From NCBI RefSeq assembly GCF_029030725.1, contig NZ_CP113162.1:1548501-1612500 (forward strand): DNA of 64,000 nucleotides, in the 5' to 3' direction. The position numbers and the translations under genes are program-made. Shown here in pieces: positions 55,892 through 64,000 of the stretch. A model generated the notes under the pieces. It was not told the origin of the DNA and searched no databases. It worked only from the letters and a program-made list of their open reading frames with translations. Origin of the DNA: [Pseudomonas] carboxydohydrogena (GTDB lineage: Bacteria > Pseudomonadota > Alphaproteobacteria > Rhizobiales > Xanthobacteraceae). Numbering within the stretch: position 1 is the first letter of the stretch; each line of letters opens with the position of its first letter.

Positions 55892-56455
55892 ATGACGACG
55901 AACGGTTTCGACATCAACGATCTGAAACGCCGCATGGACGGCGCCAAGGATTCGCTGAAGCATGAACTCGGCGGCCTGCGGACCGGGCGTGCGGCGATCT
56001 CGATGGTCGAGCCGGTGCAGGTGGAGGCCTATGGCAGCCACATGCCGCTCAATCAGGTCGCGACCGTCAGTGTCCCCGAACCGCGCCTTCTCTCCGTGCA
56101 GGTCTGGGACAAATCGATGGTCAAGGCGGTGGAGACCGCAATTGTCAATTCGAACCTTGGCCTCAATCCCGCGACCGAAGGACAAGTGATCCGGCTGCGG
56201 ATTCCCGAATTGAACGAGGAACGCCGCAAGGAACTCGTGAAGGTCGCTCATAAATACGCGGAAGCTGCCAAGGTCGCTGTGCGTCACGTTCGCCGCGACG
56301 GCCTCGACATCGTCAAGAAGCTGGAGAAGGATCGCCAGATGTCCGAGGACGATCAGGAGCGGGCGTCCGGCGAAATCCAGAAGGTGACCGATGCCGCCAT
56401 TGCCGACATCGACAAGTTGCTCGCCACCAAGGAAAAAGAAATTCTCACCGTCTGA
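55892..56455 (+). CDS. frr: Ribosome recycling factor
   Basis: With EF-G it splits post-termination ribosomes. The 187-residue product is all helical with a central beta domain, and shows [23 protein letters not shown] and the C-terminal helix [27 protein letters not shown] (about 106-132). ATG 55892 has AAGGAGCGG upstream. It lies 16 bases after pyrH and 9 bases before uppS. Confidence 0.97.
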   Translation: MTTNGFDINDLKRRMDGAKDSLKHELGGLRTGRAAISMVEPVQVEAYGSHMPLNQVATVSVPEPRLLSVQVWDKSMVKAVETAIVNSNLGLNPATEGQVIRLRIPELNEERRKELVKVAHKYAEAAKVAVRHVRRDGLDIVKKLEKDRQMSEDDQERASGEIQKVTDAAIADIDKLLATKEKEILTV

Positions 56456-56464
56456 GAGAAGCCG

Positions 56465-57223
56465 ATGCTGAAGGGCGACACGCCGCAGACTGGGGAGCCG
56501 GACAACACCGGATCGCCGCGGCATGTCGCCATCATCATGGACGGCAACGGGCGCTGGGCGGCGGCGCGTGGACTGCCGCGCGCGGAAGGACACCGCCGCG
56601 GCGTCGAGGCGCTGCGCAAGGTTTTGCGCGCCGCGCATGAACTCGGCATTTCCTATCTCACGATTTTCTCCTTCAGTTCGGAGAACTGGTCGCGTCCCGC
56701 GAGCGAGATCGGCGATCTGTTCGGCCTCTTGCGCCGCTTCATCCGCAACGATCTTGCCTCCCTGCACGGCGACGGCGTTTGCGTGCGCGTGATCGGAGAG
56801 CGCGAGGGGCTGGAGCCGGACATCAAGGCGCTGCTGAAGGAAGCCGAGGATCTGACGCGCCACAACACGCGGCTGACGCTGGTGGTGGCGTTCAACTACG
56901 GTTCGCGCCATGAAATCGCTCATGCCGCGCAGCGGCTCGCGATTGAAGTCGCCGAAGGCAAGCGCGATCCGGCGACGATCACGGCCGACACGCTCGGCAG
57001 CTATCTCGATGCGCCCGATATCCCCGATCCGGATCTCATCATCCGCACCAGCGGCGAGCAGCGGCTGTCGAATTTTCTGATGTGGCAGGCGGCCTACAGC
57101 GAACTTGTTTTCGTGCCGATTCATTGGCCGGATTTCGACAAGGCTGCGCTGGAAGGAGCGATTGCCGAATATGCGACCCGCGAGCGCCGTTTCGGCGGCC
57201 TGATCGCAAAGACAGGATCGTGA
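56465..57223 (+). CDS. uppS: Undecaprenyl diphosphate synthase
   Basis: A cis-prenyltransferase making the C55 lipid carrier for peptidoglycan and O-antigen. The 252-residue product shows [13 protein letters not shown] (catalytic D26), [24 protein letters not shown] and the C-terminal [25 protein letters not shown]-type motif. Its stop overlaps a GTG of the following cdsA frame. Confidence 0.97.
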   Translation: MLKGDTPQTGEPDNTGSPRHVAIIMDGNGRWAAARGLPRAEGHRRGVEALRKVLRAAHELGISYLTIFSFSSENWSRPASEIGDLFGLLRRFIRNDLASLHGDGVCVRVIGEREGLEPDIKALLKEAEDLTRHNTRLTLVVAFNYGSRHEIAHAAQRLAIEVAEGKRDPATITADTLGSYLDAPDIPDPDLIIRTSGEQRLSNFLMWQAAYSELVFVPIHWPDFDKAALEGAIAEYATRERRFGGLIAKTGS

Positions 57224-57231
57224 ACGGCGCG

Positions 57232-58074
57232 ATGCCGGACTCTTCCGCGCCCACGCTGCCCGTGAAGGCATCGCGCAACCTGATCGCGCGGATCGCCGCC
57301 GCCGCATTGCTGGCGCCGGTCGCGTTGATGTTCGTGTTCGCGGGCGGCTGGCTCTGGGTGCTGCTGGTCACCGCGATCGCGGTCGGCCTGTTTTACGAAT
57401 GGCACGAGATCGTCAATCCGGCGCGCAACCCGCGCACCTTCGCTGCCGGTGTCATTGCTCTCGAGTTGATCGGCCTGGCGCTCTGGTTCGGATGGGGCGG
57501 CGTGGCGTGGGCCGCGTTCATTCTCGGCATCACGATGATCGCCTTCATGGCGACGGAGCAGCGGCGCTGGACCACGGCCGGATTCATCTACGCTGCGGCG
57601 GCGCTTATCGCCTCGGCGATGGTGCGGCTCGATGGTGCGATGGGATTTTACGCGCTGATGTTCACGCTGTTCGTCGTCTGGGCGAGCGATATCGGCGGTT
57701 ATTTCGCGGGCCGCGCCATCGGCGGTCCGAAACTCTGGCCGCGCGTCAGCCCGAACAAGACATGGGCGGGCTCGATCGGCGCGCTTGTTCTCAGTGCGCT
57801 GGTCGCGTTTGTGGTCAGTTGGCTCGGCTGGGGGCGGTTCGTGCCGCTGCTTATTCTCGCGCTCGCGATGTCGGTGGTGGCGCAACTGGGCGATTTGTTC
57901 GAGTCGGCGGTGAAACGCCGTTTCGGGGTCAAGGATTCGAGCCAGATCATTCCAGGCCATGGCGGCCTGATGGACCGGCTCGACGGGTTCGTCGCCGCGA
58001 TTGTTTTCGTGGCTTTGATCGGGTTTTTGCGGGCCGGTGCGGATGGCATCGGCCGTGGTTTCATGATTTGGTGA
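57232..58074 (+). CDS. cdsA: Phosphatidate cytidylyltransferase
   Basis: The integral-membrane enzyme making CDP-diacylglycerol from phosphatidate and CTP. The 280-residue product has about eight helices and the C-terminal signature [29 protein letters not shown] split across about 228-256. The start is uncertain. GTG 57220 overlaps the uppS stop but has a Shine-Dalgarno only 2 bases away; ATG 57232 is chosen, with AGGA 14 bases upstream. dxr follows 4 bases after the stop. Confidence 0.94.
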   Translation: MPDSSAPTLPVKASRNLIARIAAAALLAPVALMFVFAGGWLWVLLVTAIAVGLFYEWHEIVNPARNPRTFAAGVIALELIGLALWFGWGGVAWAAFILGITMIAFMATEQRRWTTAGFIYAAAALIASAMVRLDGAMGFYALMFTLFVVWASDIGGYFAGRAIGGPKLWPRVSPNKTWAGSIGALVLSALVAFVVSWLGWGRFVPLLILALAMSVVAQLGDLFESAVKRRFGVKDSSQIIPGHGGLMDRLDGFVAAIVFVALIGFLRAGADGIGRGFMIW

Positions 58075-58078
58075 TCTG

Positions 58079-59302
58079 ATGAGTGTTGTGCCTTTACGTC
58101 AAAGCGAACCGATGCTGCATGCCGATCGTGTCGTCACCATTCTCGGTGCGACCGGCTCGATCGGCCAGAGCACCGTCGATCTGGTGCGCCGCGTGCCGGA
58201 CCGCTATCGCGTCGAGGCGCTGACCGCACACAGCAATGTCGCGGAACTCGCGAAGCTCGCGCGCGAACTTGACGCGCGCTTTGCCGCGATTGCCGACGAG
58301 GCGAAGTACGCCGAGTTGAAGGATGCGCTCGCGGGCTCCGGCATCGAGGCGGGCGCGGGCGAGGGCGCGCTTGTCGAGGCGGCGCTGCGTCCCGCGAACT
58401 GGGTGATGGCGGCGATGAGCGGCGCGGCCGGTCTCAAGCCCGCGATGGCAGCGGCCGGGCGCGGGGAGATCGTCGCGCTGGCGAACAAGGAATGCCTTGT
58501 CTGCGCCGGTGAAGCCTTCATGAAGCACGCAGCCGCCAGCAAGGCGACCGTGCTGCCGGTCGATTCCGAACACAACGCGATCTTTCAGGCGCTCGGCGCG
58601 GGCAGGCGCGAGGATCTGGTGCGCATCATTCTCACCGCATCCGGCGGGCCGTTTCGTACGGCGACGCGCGAGCAGATCGAGAATGCGACCGTGGAGCAGG
58701 CGCTCAAGCATCCGAACTGGAGCATGGGCCGGAAGATCACCATCGATTCCGCGACCATGTTCAACAAGGCGCTGGAGATCATCGAGGCGTTTCATCTGTT
58801 CGAGCTTGAGGCCGGCCAGATCGACGTGCTGGTGCATCCGCAGTCGATCATCCATGGCCTTGTCGAATTTTCCGACCGCTCGGTGGTGGCACAGATGGGC
58901 GCGCCCGACATGCGCACGCCGATCGCGCATTGCCTCGGCTGGCCGCACCGGATCGACGGCCCGGCGCAGCGGCTCGATCTTGCCGCCTTGGGCCAACTGA
59001 CTTTCGAAGCGCCGGACCCGGTCCGGTTTCCGGCCTTGCGGCTGGTGCAGGAGGCGCTGCGCACCGGCGGCGCGGCACCAACCGTGCTCAACGCGGCCAA
59101 CGAGGTCGCGGTCGCCTCGTTCCTCGATCGCAAGATCCCGTTCGGCGGCATCGCCCGGCTGGTCGAGGCGACGCTTGAGGCATTGGTGGCCAAGGGGACG
59201 GCGAAGGCGCCGCAAAGCGCCGACGAGGCTCTGGCCGTTGACCATACCGCACGAAAAACCGCGGCAGGCCTCTTGCCTCAAATTGCCTTAAAGGCATCCT
59301 AG
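58079..59302 (+). CDS. dxr: 1-deoxy-D-xylulose-5-phosphate reductoisomerase
   Basis: The second enzyme of the MEP isoprenoid pathway. It converts DXP to MEP with NADPH and a divalent metal. The 407-residue product has the NADPH motif [10 protein letters not shown] at 23-32, [11 protein letters not shown], the metal/substrate segment [13 protein letters not shown] and [19 protein letters not shown]. It supplies isoprenoid units used by the neighbouring uppS. ATG 58079 lies close behind cdsA. Confidence 0.97.
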   Translation: MSVVPLRQSEPMLHADRVVTILGATGSIGQSTVDLVRRVPDRYRVEALTAHSNVAELAKLARELDARFAAIADEAKYAELKDALAGSGIEAGAGEGALVEAALRPANWVMAAMSGAAGLKPAMAAAGRGEIVALANKECLVCAGEAFMKHAAASKATVLPVDSEHNAIFQALGAGRREDLVRIILTASGGPFRTATREQIENATVEQALKHPNWSMGRKITIDSATMFNKALEIIEAFHLFELEAGQIDVLVHPQSIIHGLVEFSDRSVVAQMGAPDMRTPIAHCLGWPHRIDGPAQRLDLAALGQLTFEAPDPVRFPALRLVQEALRTGGAAPTVLNAANEVAVASFLDRKIPFGGIARLVEATLEALVAKGTAKAPQSADEALAVDHTARKTAAGLLPQIALKAS

Positions 59303-59348
59303 ACGATTGGGGAGGCAAGCCTGTACGGCTCGCCAGCGAGGGACGGAC

Positions 59349-60497
59349 GTGGACTTTTTCTTCAACATTTTCCATACGTTAAGCCATGGTCTGATTGGCT
59401 ATCTCATTCCTTTTCTGTTTGTCCTGACGGTCGTCGTTTTCTTCCACGAGCTGGGCCACTTCCTGGTCGCACGCTGGGCAGGGGTACGGGTGCTCACGTT
59501 CTCCCTCGGTTTTGGCCCCGAACTGTTCGGTTTCAATGATCGCACCGGCACCCGCTGGAAACTCTCCGCCATTCCGCTCGGCGGCTACGTGAAGTTCTTC
59601 GGCGATGCGAGCGAGGCCTCGACGCCTGCGCCGCAGGTACTTGCCGCGATGTCGGAGAAGGAGCGGCAGGACAGCTTCCATCACAAGAGCGTCGCGCGTC
59701 GCGCTGCCATCGTGGCTGCGGGGCCGATCGCGAATTTCATTCTGGCGATCGTGATTTTCGGCGGCCTGTTTACATTCTATGGCAAGCCCAACACCAGCGC
59801 GCGGGTCGATACCGTGCAGGCCAACAGTGCCGCCGCGGCAGCGGGTTTCAAGCCGGGCGACGTCGTCACGTCGATCGACGGGCAGACCATTGAAACCTTC
59901 GTGGACATGCAGCGGATCGTCTCCACGCGTGCGGGCGAGGAACTGCACTTCACGGTGAAGCGTGGCGATCGCGTCGAGAATCTCACCGCGACGCCGCAAC
60001 TGCGCGAGGTGAAGGACAGCTTCAACAACGTCCACAAGATCGGCATTCTCGGCATCAGCCGGTCCTCGACGCCGGGCGAACATGCGATCGAGCGCGTCGA
60101 TCCGGCGACGGGCCTCTGGCTTGGCGTCAAGGAAACCTGGTTCGTCGTCAAAAGCACGGTCCTCTACATCGGCGACATCTTCACCCGCCGCGCGAGCGCC
60201 GATCAGCTCGGTGGCCCGATCCGAATCGCCCAGATTTCGGGGCAGGTGGCGACCATCGGCCTTGCCGCCCTGGTCCATCTGACGGCCGTGCTGTCGGTCT
60301 CGATCGGCCTTTTGAACCTGTTTCCGGTTCCGATGCTCGATGGCGGTCACCTTTTGTTCTATGCGGTGGAGGCAATCCGGGGGCGTCCGCTGTCCGAAAG
60401 GTCGCAGGAAATGGGCTTCCGGCTGGGTCTTGCTCTGGTGCTGATGCTGATGGTGTTCGCCACCTACAACGACATCCTGCATCTCGCTGGATCATAA
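59349..60497 (+). CDS. rseP: Site-2 intramembrane zinc metalloprotease RseP
   Basis: It cleaves membrane anti-sigma factors and remnant signal peptides inside the bilayer. The 382-residue product has the HExxH motif H33-ELG-H37 in VVFFHELGHFLVARW, a PDZ domain (about 120-200, around FKPGDVVTSIDGQTIETF) and the second metal motif NLFPVPMLDGGHLLF in a C-terminal helix. I chose GTG 59349, preceded by GAGGGACGGAC; a TTG at 59307 is the upstream alternative. It lies between dxr and bamA as usual. Confidence 0.94.
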   Translation: MDFFFNIFHTLSHGLIGYLIPFLFVLTVVVFFHELGHFLVARWAGVRVLTFSLGFGPELFGFNDRTGTRWKLSAIPLGGYVKFFGDASEASTPAPQVLAAMSEKERQDSFHHKSVARRAAIVAAGPIANFILAIVIFGGLFTFYGKPNTSARVDTVQANSAAAAAGFKPGDVVTSIDGQTIETFVDMQRIVSTRAGEELHFTVKRGDRVENLTATPQLREVKDSFNNVHKIGILGISRSSTPGEHAIERVDPATGLWLGVKETWFVVKSTVLYIGDIFTRRASADQLGGPIRIAQISGQVATIGLAALVHLTAVLSVSIGLLNLFPVPMLDGGHLLFYAVEAIRGRPLSERSQEMGFRLGLALVLMLMVFATYNDILHLAGS

Positions 60498-60664
60498 CGG
60501 TTTTACCTCCGTGGCCGATAGGCAACGTCTTGGTGGGATTTTGGGTTTTGGACGCTAAAGGACGTTTGCCCCGCCGTTAAAATTGGCTACAAGCGGGCAA
60601 TGTTTTGGGGAATCTCCCGGCTCTTTTTCAGGGTCGGCTTTGGAATGATAAGGGCGCCTGGCGC

Positions 60665-63121
60665 ATGATGGTTGGATTGCGGGGTCTACGGGGTGGCCTG
60701 GCTGCTGCCCTGGTTCTATTTGCTGCGCCTGCTGCGACAGTGGCTGCCGTCGGTCTCAGCGTGACCGCGGCTTATGCCCAGACGGTTGCTTCCATTGGGG
60801 TCGAGGGGAATCGCCGTATCGAAGCCGATACGATCCGTTCCTACTTCAAGCCGGGCCCGGGCGGCCGCCTCGACAACGCGGCGGTCGATGATGGCCTCAA
60901 GGCTCTGATCAACACCGGCCTGTTCTCCGACGTCCGAATCGAGCATCGCGGTGGCCGCCTTGTGGTGGTGGTCTCCGAGAACGCCGTGCTCGGCCGCGTT
61001 GTGTTCGAGGGCAACAAGAAGATCAAGGACGAGCAGCTCAACGCCGAGGTGCAGTCCAAGCCGCGCGGCACGCTGTCGCGCGCCATGGTGCAGTCCGACA
61101 CCCAGCGCATCATCGAGATTTATCGCCACGCCGGCCGTTATGACGTGACGGTGACGCCCGAATACATCGAGCAGCCGAACAACCGCGTCGATCTGGTCTT
61201 CGTGATTCAGGAAGGCAAGAAGACCGGTGTGCAGGCGATCAACTTCATCGGCAACCACGCGTTCTCGAGCTATCGCCTGCGCGACATCATCAAGACCCGC
61301 GTATCCAATTTCCTGTCCTTCCTCTCCTCTGGCGACGTTTACGACCCGGATCGCGTGGAAGCCGACCGCGACCTGATTCGCCGCTTCTATCTCAAGAACG
61401 GTTATGCGGACGTCCAGGTTGTTGCGGCGCTGACCGAATACGATCCCTCGGTGAAGGGCTTCATCGTCACCTTCAAGATCGAGGAAGGTCAGAAGTACCG
61501 CGTCGCTTCGATCAGCTACAGTTCCACGATTCCCTCGTTTGATGCGAATACGCTGCGTTCCCTGTCGCGCGTCAGCGTCGGCTCCGTCTACAACGTCGAA
61601 GCGGTCGAGAAATCGGTCGAGGACATGACGGTCGATACCTCCCGCCGCGGTTATGCCTTCGCGCAGGTCAAGCCGCGCGGCGACCGTAACTTCGAGAATC
61701 ACACCGTTTCGATCGTGTTCGACGTGACGGAAGGCCCGCGCGTCTACATCGAGCGCATCAACATCCGCGGCAACACGCGCACGCGCGATTACGTGCTGCG
61801 CCGTGAATTCGATATCGGTGAGGGCGACGCCTACAACCGTGCGCTGATCGACCGCGCCGAGCGCCGCCTGAAGAATCTCGACTACTTCAAGGAAGTGAAG
61901 ATCACGCAGGAGCCGGGCTCCTCGCCGGATCGCGTCATCGTCAATGTCGATGTGGAAGAAAAATCGACCGGCGACTTCTCGGTGTCGGGCGGCTACTCCA
62001 CCGCCGACGGCGCGCTCGCGGAAGTCAGCGTCTCCGAACGCAACCTCCTGGGCCGCGGCCTGTACGCGAAGGCGTCGGTGCAGTACGGCCAGTATGCGCG
62101 CGGCTACACGCTCTCGTTCGTCGAGCCGTATCTGCTCGGCTACCGCGTCGCGCTGGGTCTCGACCTCTATCAGCGCGAGCAGCTGCCCAACAGCTACATC
62201 TCGTACAAATCCAAGACGTTCGGTTTCAGCCCGCGCCTTGGCTTCCAGTTGCGCGAAGACCTGTCGTTGCAAATACGGTATTCGGTTTCGCGGCAGGAAA
62301 TCTCGCTGCCGTCGCAGTACCAGAACTGTAATAATGGCATTCCGCTTGGCCAGATCACTCCGCCCAATACCATTCCAGACTGCTTTGTTGACGGCGAGGC
62401 ATCTGTTCCCGTCAAGGCTGGTCTGGCATTCGGTGGTGTCCTGACCTCGGCGGCGGGTGCGACGCTGACCTACAACACCCTCGACAACAACAAGAACCCG
62501 ACCTCCGGTATTCTCGCGACATGGTCCGAGGATTTCGCGGGCCTCGGCGGTGACGTGCGCTACATCAAGTCGACCGGCGACGTGAAGCTCTACACCCCGA
62601 TCGTCTCCGACATCGTCGGCCTGATCCACGTTCAGGGTGGTGTCCTCAACGGTTGGAGCGGCGGTGGTGCAGCGAATGCCGGCAACGTCTGGGGCAACGT
62701 CCGCATGCTGGATAACTTCCAGATGGGCCCGAATCTGGTGCGCGGCTTCGCGCCGATGGGCATCGGACCGCGTGACATGACGTTTGGCACCACGAATGAC
62801 GCGCTGGGCGGTACCAAGTACTGGGGTGCTTCGGCCGAATTGCAGATGCCGTTCTGGTTCCTGCCGAAGGAGGCTGGCCTGAAGGGTGCGGTGTTCGCGG
62901 ATGCCGGTTCGCTGTGGGGCTATGAGGGCGTCCAGTCGTATCTCGGACAGAACGTCGATCTGGGCGGAACCGATACCATGAAAATCCGCTCCTCGGTCGG
63001 TGTCGGCCTGATCTGGGCCTCGCCGTTCGGCCCGCTGCGGTTCGACTACGCCGTGCCGATCAGCAAGGTCACCGGCGACCGCGTCCAGCAGTTCCGGTTC
63101 GGTGGCGGTACTTCGTTCTGA
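60665..63121 (+). CDS. bamA: Outer-membrane protein assembly factor BamA
   Basis: The central Omp85-family component that folds beta-barrel proteins into the outer membrane. The 818-residue product has a signal peptide (cleavage near AYA-QTV) and five POTRA domains in the first about 400 residues (starting VASIGVEGNRRIEADTIRSYF). A 16-strand barrel follows, with VRGFAPMGIGPRD (VRGF motif in loop 6) and a C-terminal GGGTSF ending in Phe. ATG 60665 is chosen (a second ATG follows directly); the frame is open to 60605. A terminator follows, so lpxD may have its own promoter. Confidence 0.96.
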   Translation: MMVGLRGLRGGLAAALVLFAAPAATVAAVGLSVTAAYAQTVASIGVEGNRRIEADTIRSYFKPGPGGRLDNAAVDDGLKALINTGLFSDVRIEHRGGRLVVVVSENAVLGRVVFEGNKKIKDEQLNAEVQSKPRGTLSRAMVQSDTQRIIEIYRHAGRYDVTVTPEYIEQPNNRVDLVFVIQEGKKTGVQAINFIGNHAFSSYRLRDIIKTRVSNFLSFLSSGDVYDPDRVEADRDLIRRFYLKNGYADVQVVAALTEYDPSVKGFIVTFKIEEGQKYRVASISYSSTIPSFDANTLRSLSRVSVGSVYNVEAVEKSVEDMTVDTSRRGYAFAQVKPRGDRNFENHTVSIVFDVTEGPRVYIERINIRGNTRTRDYVLRREFDIGEGDAYNRALIDRAERRLKNLDYFKEVKITQEPGSSPDRVIVNVDVEEKSTGDFSVSGGYSTADGALAEVSVSERNLLGRGLYAKASVQYGQYARGYTLSFVEPYLLGYRVALGLDLYQREQLPNSYISYKSKTFGFSPRLGFQLREDLSLQIRYSVSRQEISLPSQYQNCNNGIPLGQITPPNTIPDCFVDGEASVPVKAGLAFGGVLTSAAGATLTYNTLDNNKNPTSGILATWSEDFAGLGGDVRYIKSTGDVKLYTPIVSDIVGLIHVQGGVLNGWSGGGAANAGNVWGNVRMLDNFQMGPNLVRGFAPMGIGPRDMTFGTTNDALGGTKYWGASAELQMPFWFLPKEAGLKGAVFADAGSLWGYEGVQSYLGQNVDLGGTDTMKIRSSVGVGLIWASPFGPLRFDYAVPISKVTGDRVQQFRFGGGTSF

Positions 63122-63158
63122 TCCGGGCTTGAGACACAGCTCGTTTTCACCGAAATTG

Positions 63159-63191
63159 AAGCGGCCGGATCACCTCCGGCCGCTTGATTTT
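63159..63191 (+). terminator. Terminator of bamA
   Basis: AAGCGGCCGGA (63159-63169) pairs perfectly with TCCGGCCGCTT (63175-63185) around a 5-base loop, followed by GATTTTA. Confidence 0.82.
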
Positions 63192-63259
63192 ATGGATGAT
63201 TTGTTCCGGACTGCTTCCGTTATGGGTTTTCAGGCTCACTATTCCGCGAGGCGGCAGGC

Positions 63260-64000
63260 ATGACGCAGCCGGGCTTTTTCAGGCAGCCGGAACCCATGAC
63301 GTTGGGCGACATCGCCGCCCTGACGGGAGCTCAATTGGCCGATCCGTCGCGGGCCGGGCAGACCGTCAGCGGCACCTCTACGCTCGATCAGGCGGGGCCA
63401 AGAGACCTCGCATTCTTTGACAAGCGCAAATACGGCGACGAACTGCACCGCTCCCATGCGGGGGCCTGTCTCGTCAGCGCAGGCCTTCAAGCCGACGTGC
63501 CTGAACACATCACCGTGCTGCGCGTCGCCAATCCTTACGCGGCCTTCGTCGAGGTTGCCCGCGTACTTTATGCCGATACGCTGCGGCCGGCATCCTCGTT
63601 CGGCAATGAGGGGATTGCGGACTCCGCCGTGGTGCATCCCGATGCATTGCTGGAGGATGGCGTGATCGTCGATCCTCTGGCCGTGATCGGCCCCGATGTC
63701 GAGATCGGAACGGGCACCGTGATCGGGGCCGGCACGGTGATCGGCGCGGGCGTCAAGATCGGTCGGAATTGCAGCATCGGTCCCGGCGTGACGATCCTGC
63801 ATTGCTACATCGGCAATGACGTTATCATCCATCCGGGTTGCCGGATTGGACAGGACGGCTACGGTTTTGTCTCCGGACCGGCGGGGCACAAGAAGGTCCC
63901 CCAACGTGGGCGTGTTCTGATCCAGAATGACGTCGAGATCGGCGCGGGCACCACGGTCGATCGTGGCGCGCTGCGCGACACCGTGATCGGCGAAGGTACC
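63260..64000 (+). CDS. lpxD: UDP-3-O-(3-hydroxyacyl)glucosamine N-acyltransferase (3' part missing)
   Basis: The third enzyme of lipid A synthesis. It adds the N-linked hydroxyacyl chain. The frame is open for 247 codons to the window edge, so roughly the last 100 residues are missing. An N-terminal uridine-binding domain ([16 protein letters not shown], then [15 protein letters not shown]) is followed by hexapeptide repeats of a left-handed beta-helix ([20 protein letters not shown] and more). The active-site region is [20 protein letters not shown], then [14 protein letters not shown] 63260 follows GAGGCGGCAGGC. Confidence 0.95.
   Translation, partial: MTQPGFFRQPEPMTLGDIAALTGAQLADPSRAGQTVSGTSTLDQAGPRDLAFFDKRKYGDELHRSHAGACLVSAGLQADVPEHITVLRVANPYAAFVEVARVLYADTLRPASSFGNEGIADSAVVHPDALLEDGVIVDPLAVIGPDVEIGTGTVIGAGTVIGAGVKIGRNCSIGPGVTILHCYIGNDVIIHPGCRIGQDGYGFVSGPAGHKKVPQRGRVLIQNDVEIGAGTTVDRGALRDTVIGEGT

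Overview
The window (high GC, strong G/C bias at third codon positions) is a chromosomal stretch of an alphaproteobacterium, most likely of the Bradyrhizobium / Afipia / Rhodopseudomonas group (Nitrobacteraceae). The grounds are: the tig-clpP-clpX-lon order; a 14-gene nuo operon with lineage-type extra genes; the short form of ProS; DUF3551 secreted proteins; GAAC-N7-GAAC LexA boxes; and a palindromic intergenic repeat of a kind common in this group. Genus is not resolved. I ran no database searches; family names rest on motif recognition.

Layout. 0-3.3 kb: end of an unknown gene, nnrD, a multicopper-oxidase-fold gene with a ruined copper site, and tRNA-Leu. 3.4-10.1 kb: proteostasis block tig, clpP, clpX, lon, with intrinsic terminators after tig, clpX and lon and a hairpin after clpP. 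10.2-14.9 kb: two small secreted proteins, a 34-residue membrane protein, pepT, hupB, tRNA-Val, tRNA-Asp and a D-malate/tartrate-type dehydrogenase. 15.0-33.3 kb: one long, tightly coupled operon, nuoA to nuoN followed by birA, rnj, a methylmalonyl-CoA epimerase and a DUF1467 protein. It carries three extra reading frames: an FlK-like thioesterase (nuoC/nuoD), a 24-codon ORF (nuoD/nuoE) and a 58-residue membrane protein (nuoE/nuoF). 33.4-41.9 kb: an accessory copper locus. Its plus-strand unit is DUF2946, TonB receptor, Asp-box beta-propeller, thioredoxin-like protein and PCuAC chaperone, the last four genes joined by ATGA overlaps. It faces a minus-strand DUF2946 + OprC-like TonB receptor pair. 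42.2-46.3 kb: proS, lolC, lolD and two DUF3551 genes. 46.5-52.9 kb: a double LexA box before a 32-residue membrane protein, dnaE, and a caspase-fold protein lacking both catalytic residues. 52.9-64.0 kb: rpsB, tsf, pyrH, frr, uppS, cdsA, dxr, rseP, bamA and lpxD (cut by the window edge).

How it fits together. Most of the window is housekeeping: protein folding and turnover, complex I, translation, isoprenoid and phospholipid precursors, and outer-membrane assembly. The copper locus looks like an envelope relay: OprC-like import across the outer membrane, capture by periplasmic proteins, thiol reduction by the CGPC protein, and delivery by PCuAC, presumably to respiratory oxidases. It overlaps in content with the pcuABCDE operon described in Bradyrhizobium but has a different gene set. 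The best candidates for undescribed biology are the SOS-controlled 32-residue protein, the beta-propeller with a C-E-C-C motif in the copper operon, the extra ORFs and His-rich NuoL loop in complex I, the pseudo-caspase, and a minus-strand terminator near 33.55 kb with no gene assigned to it.
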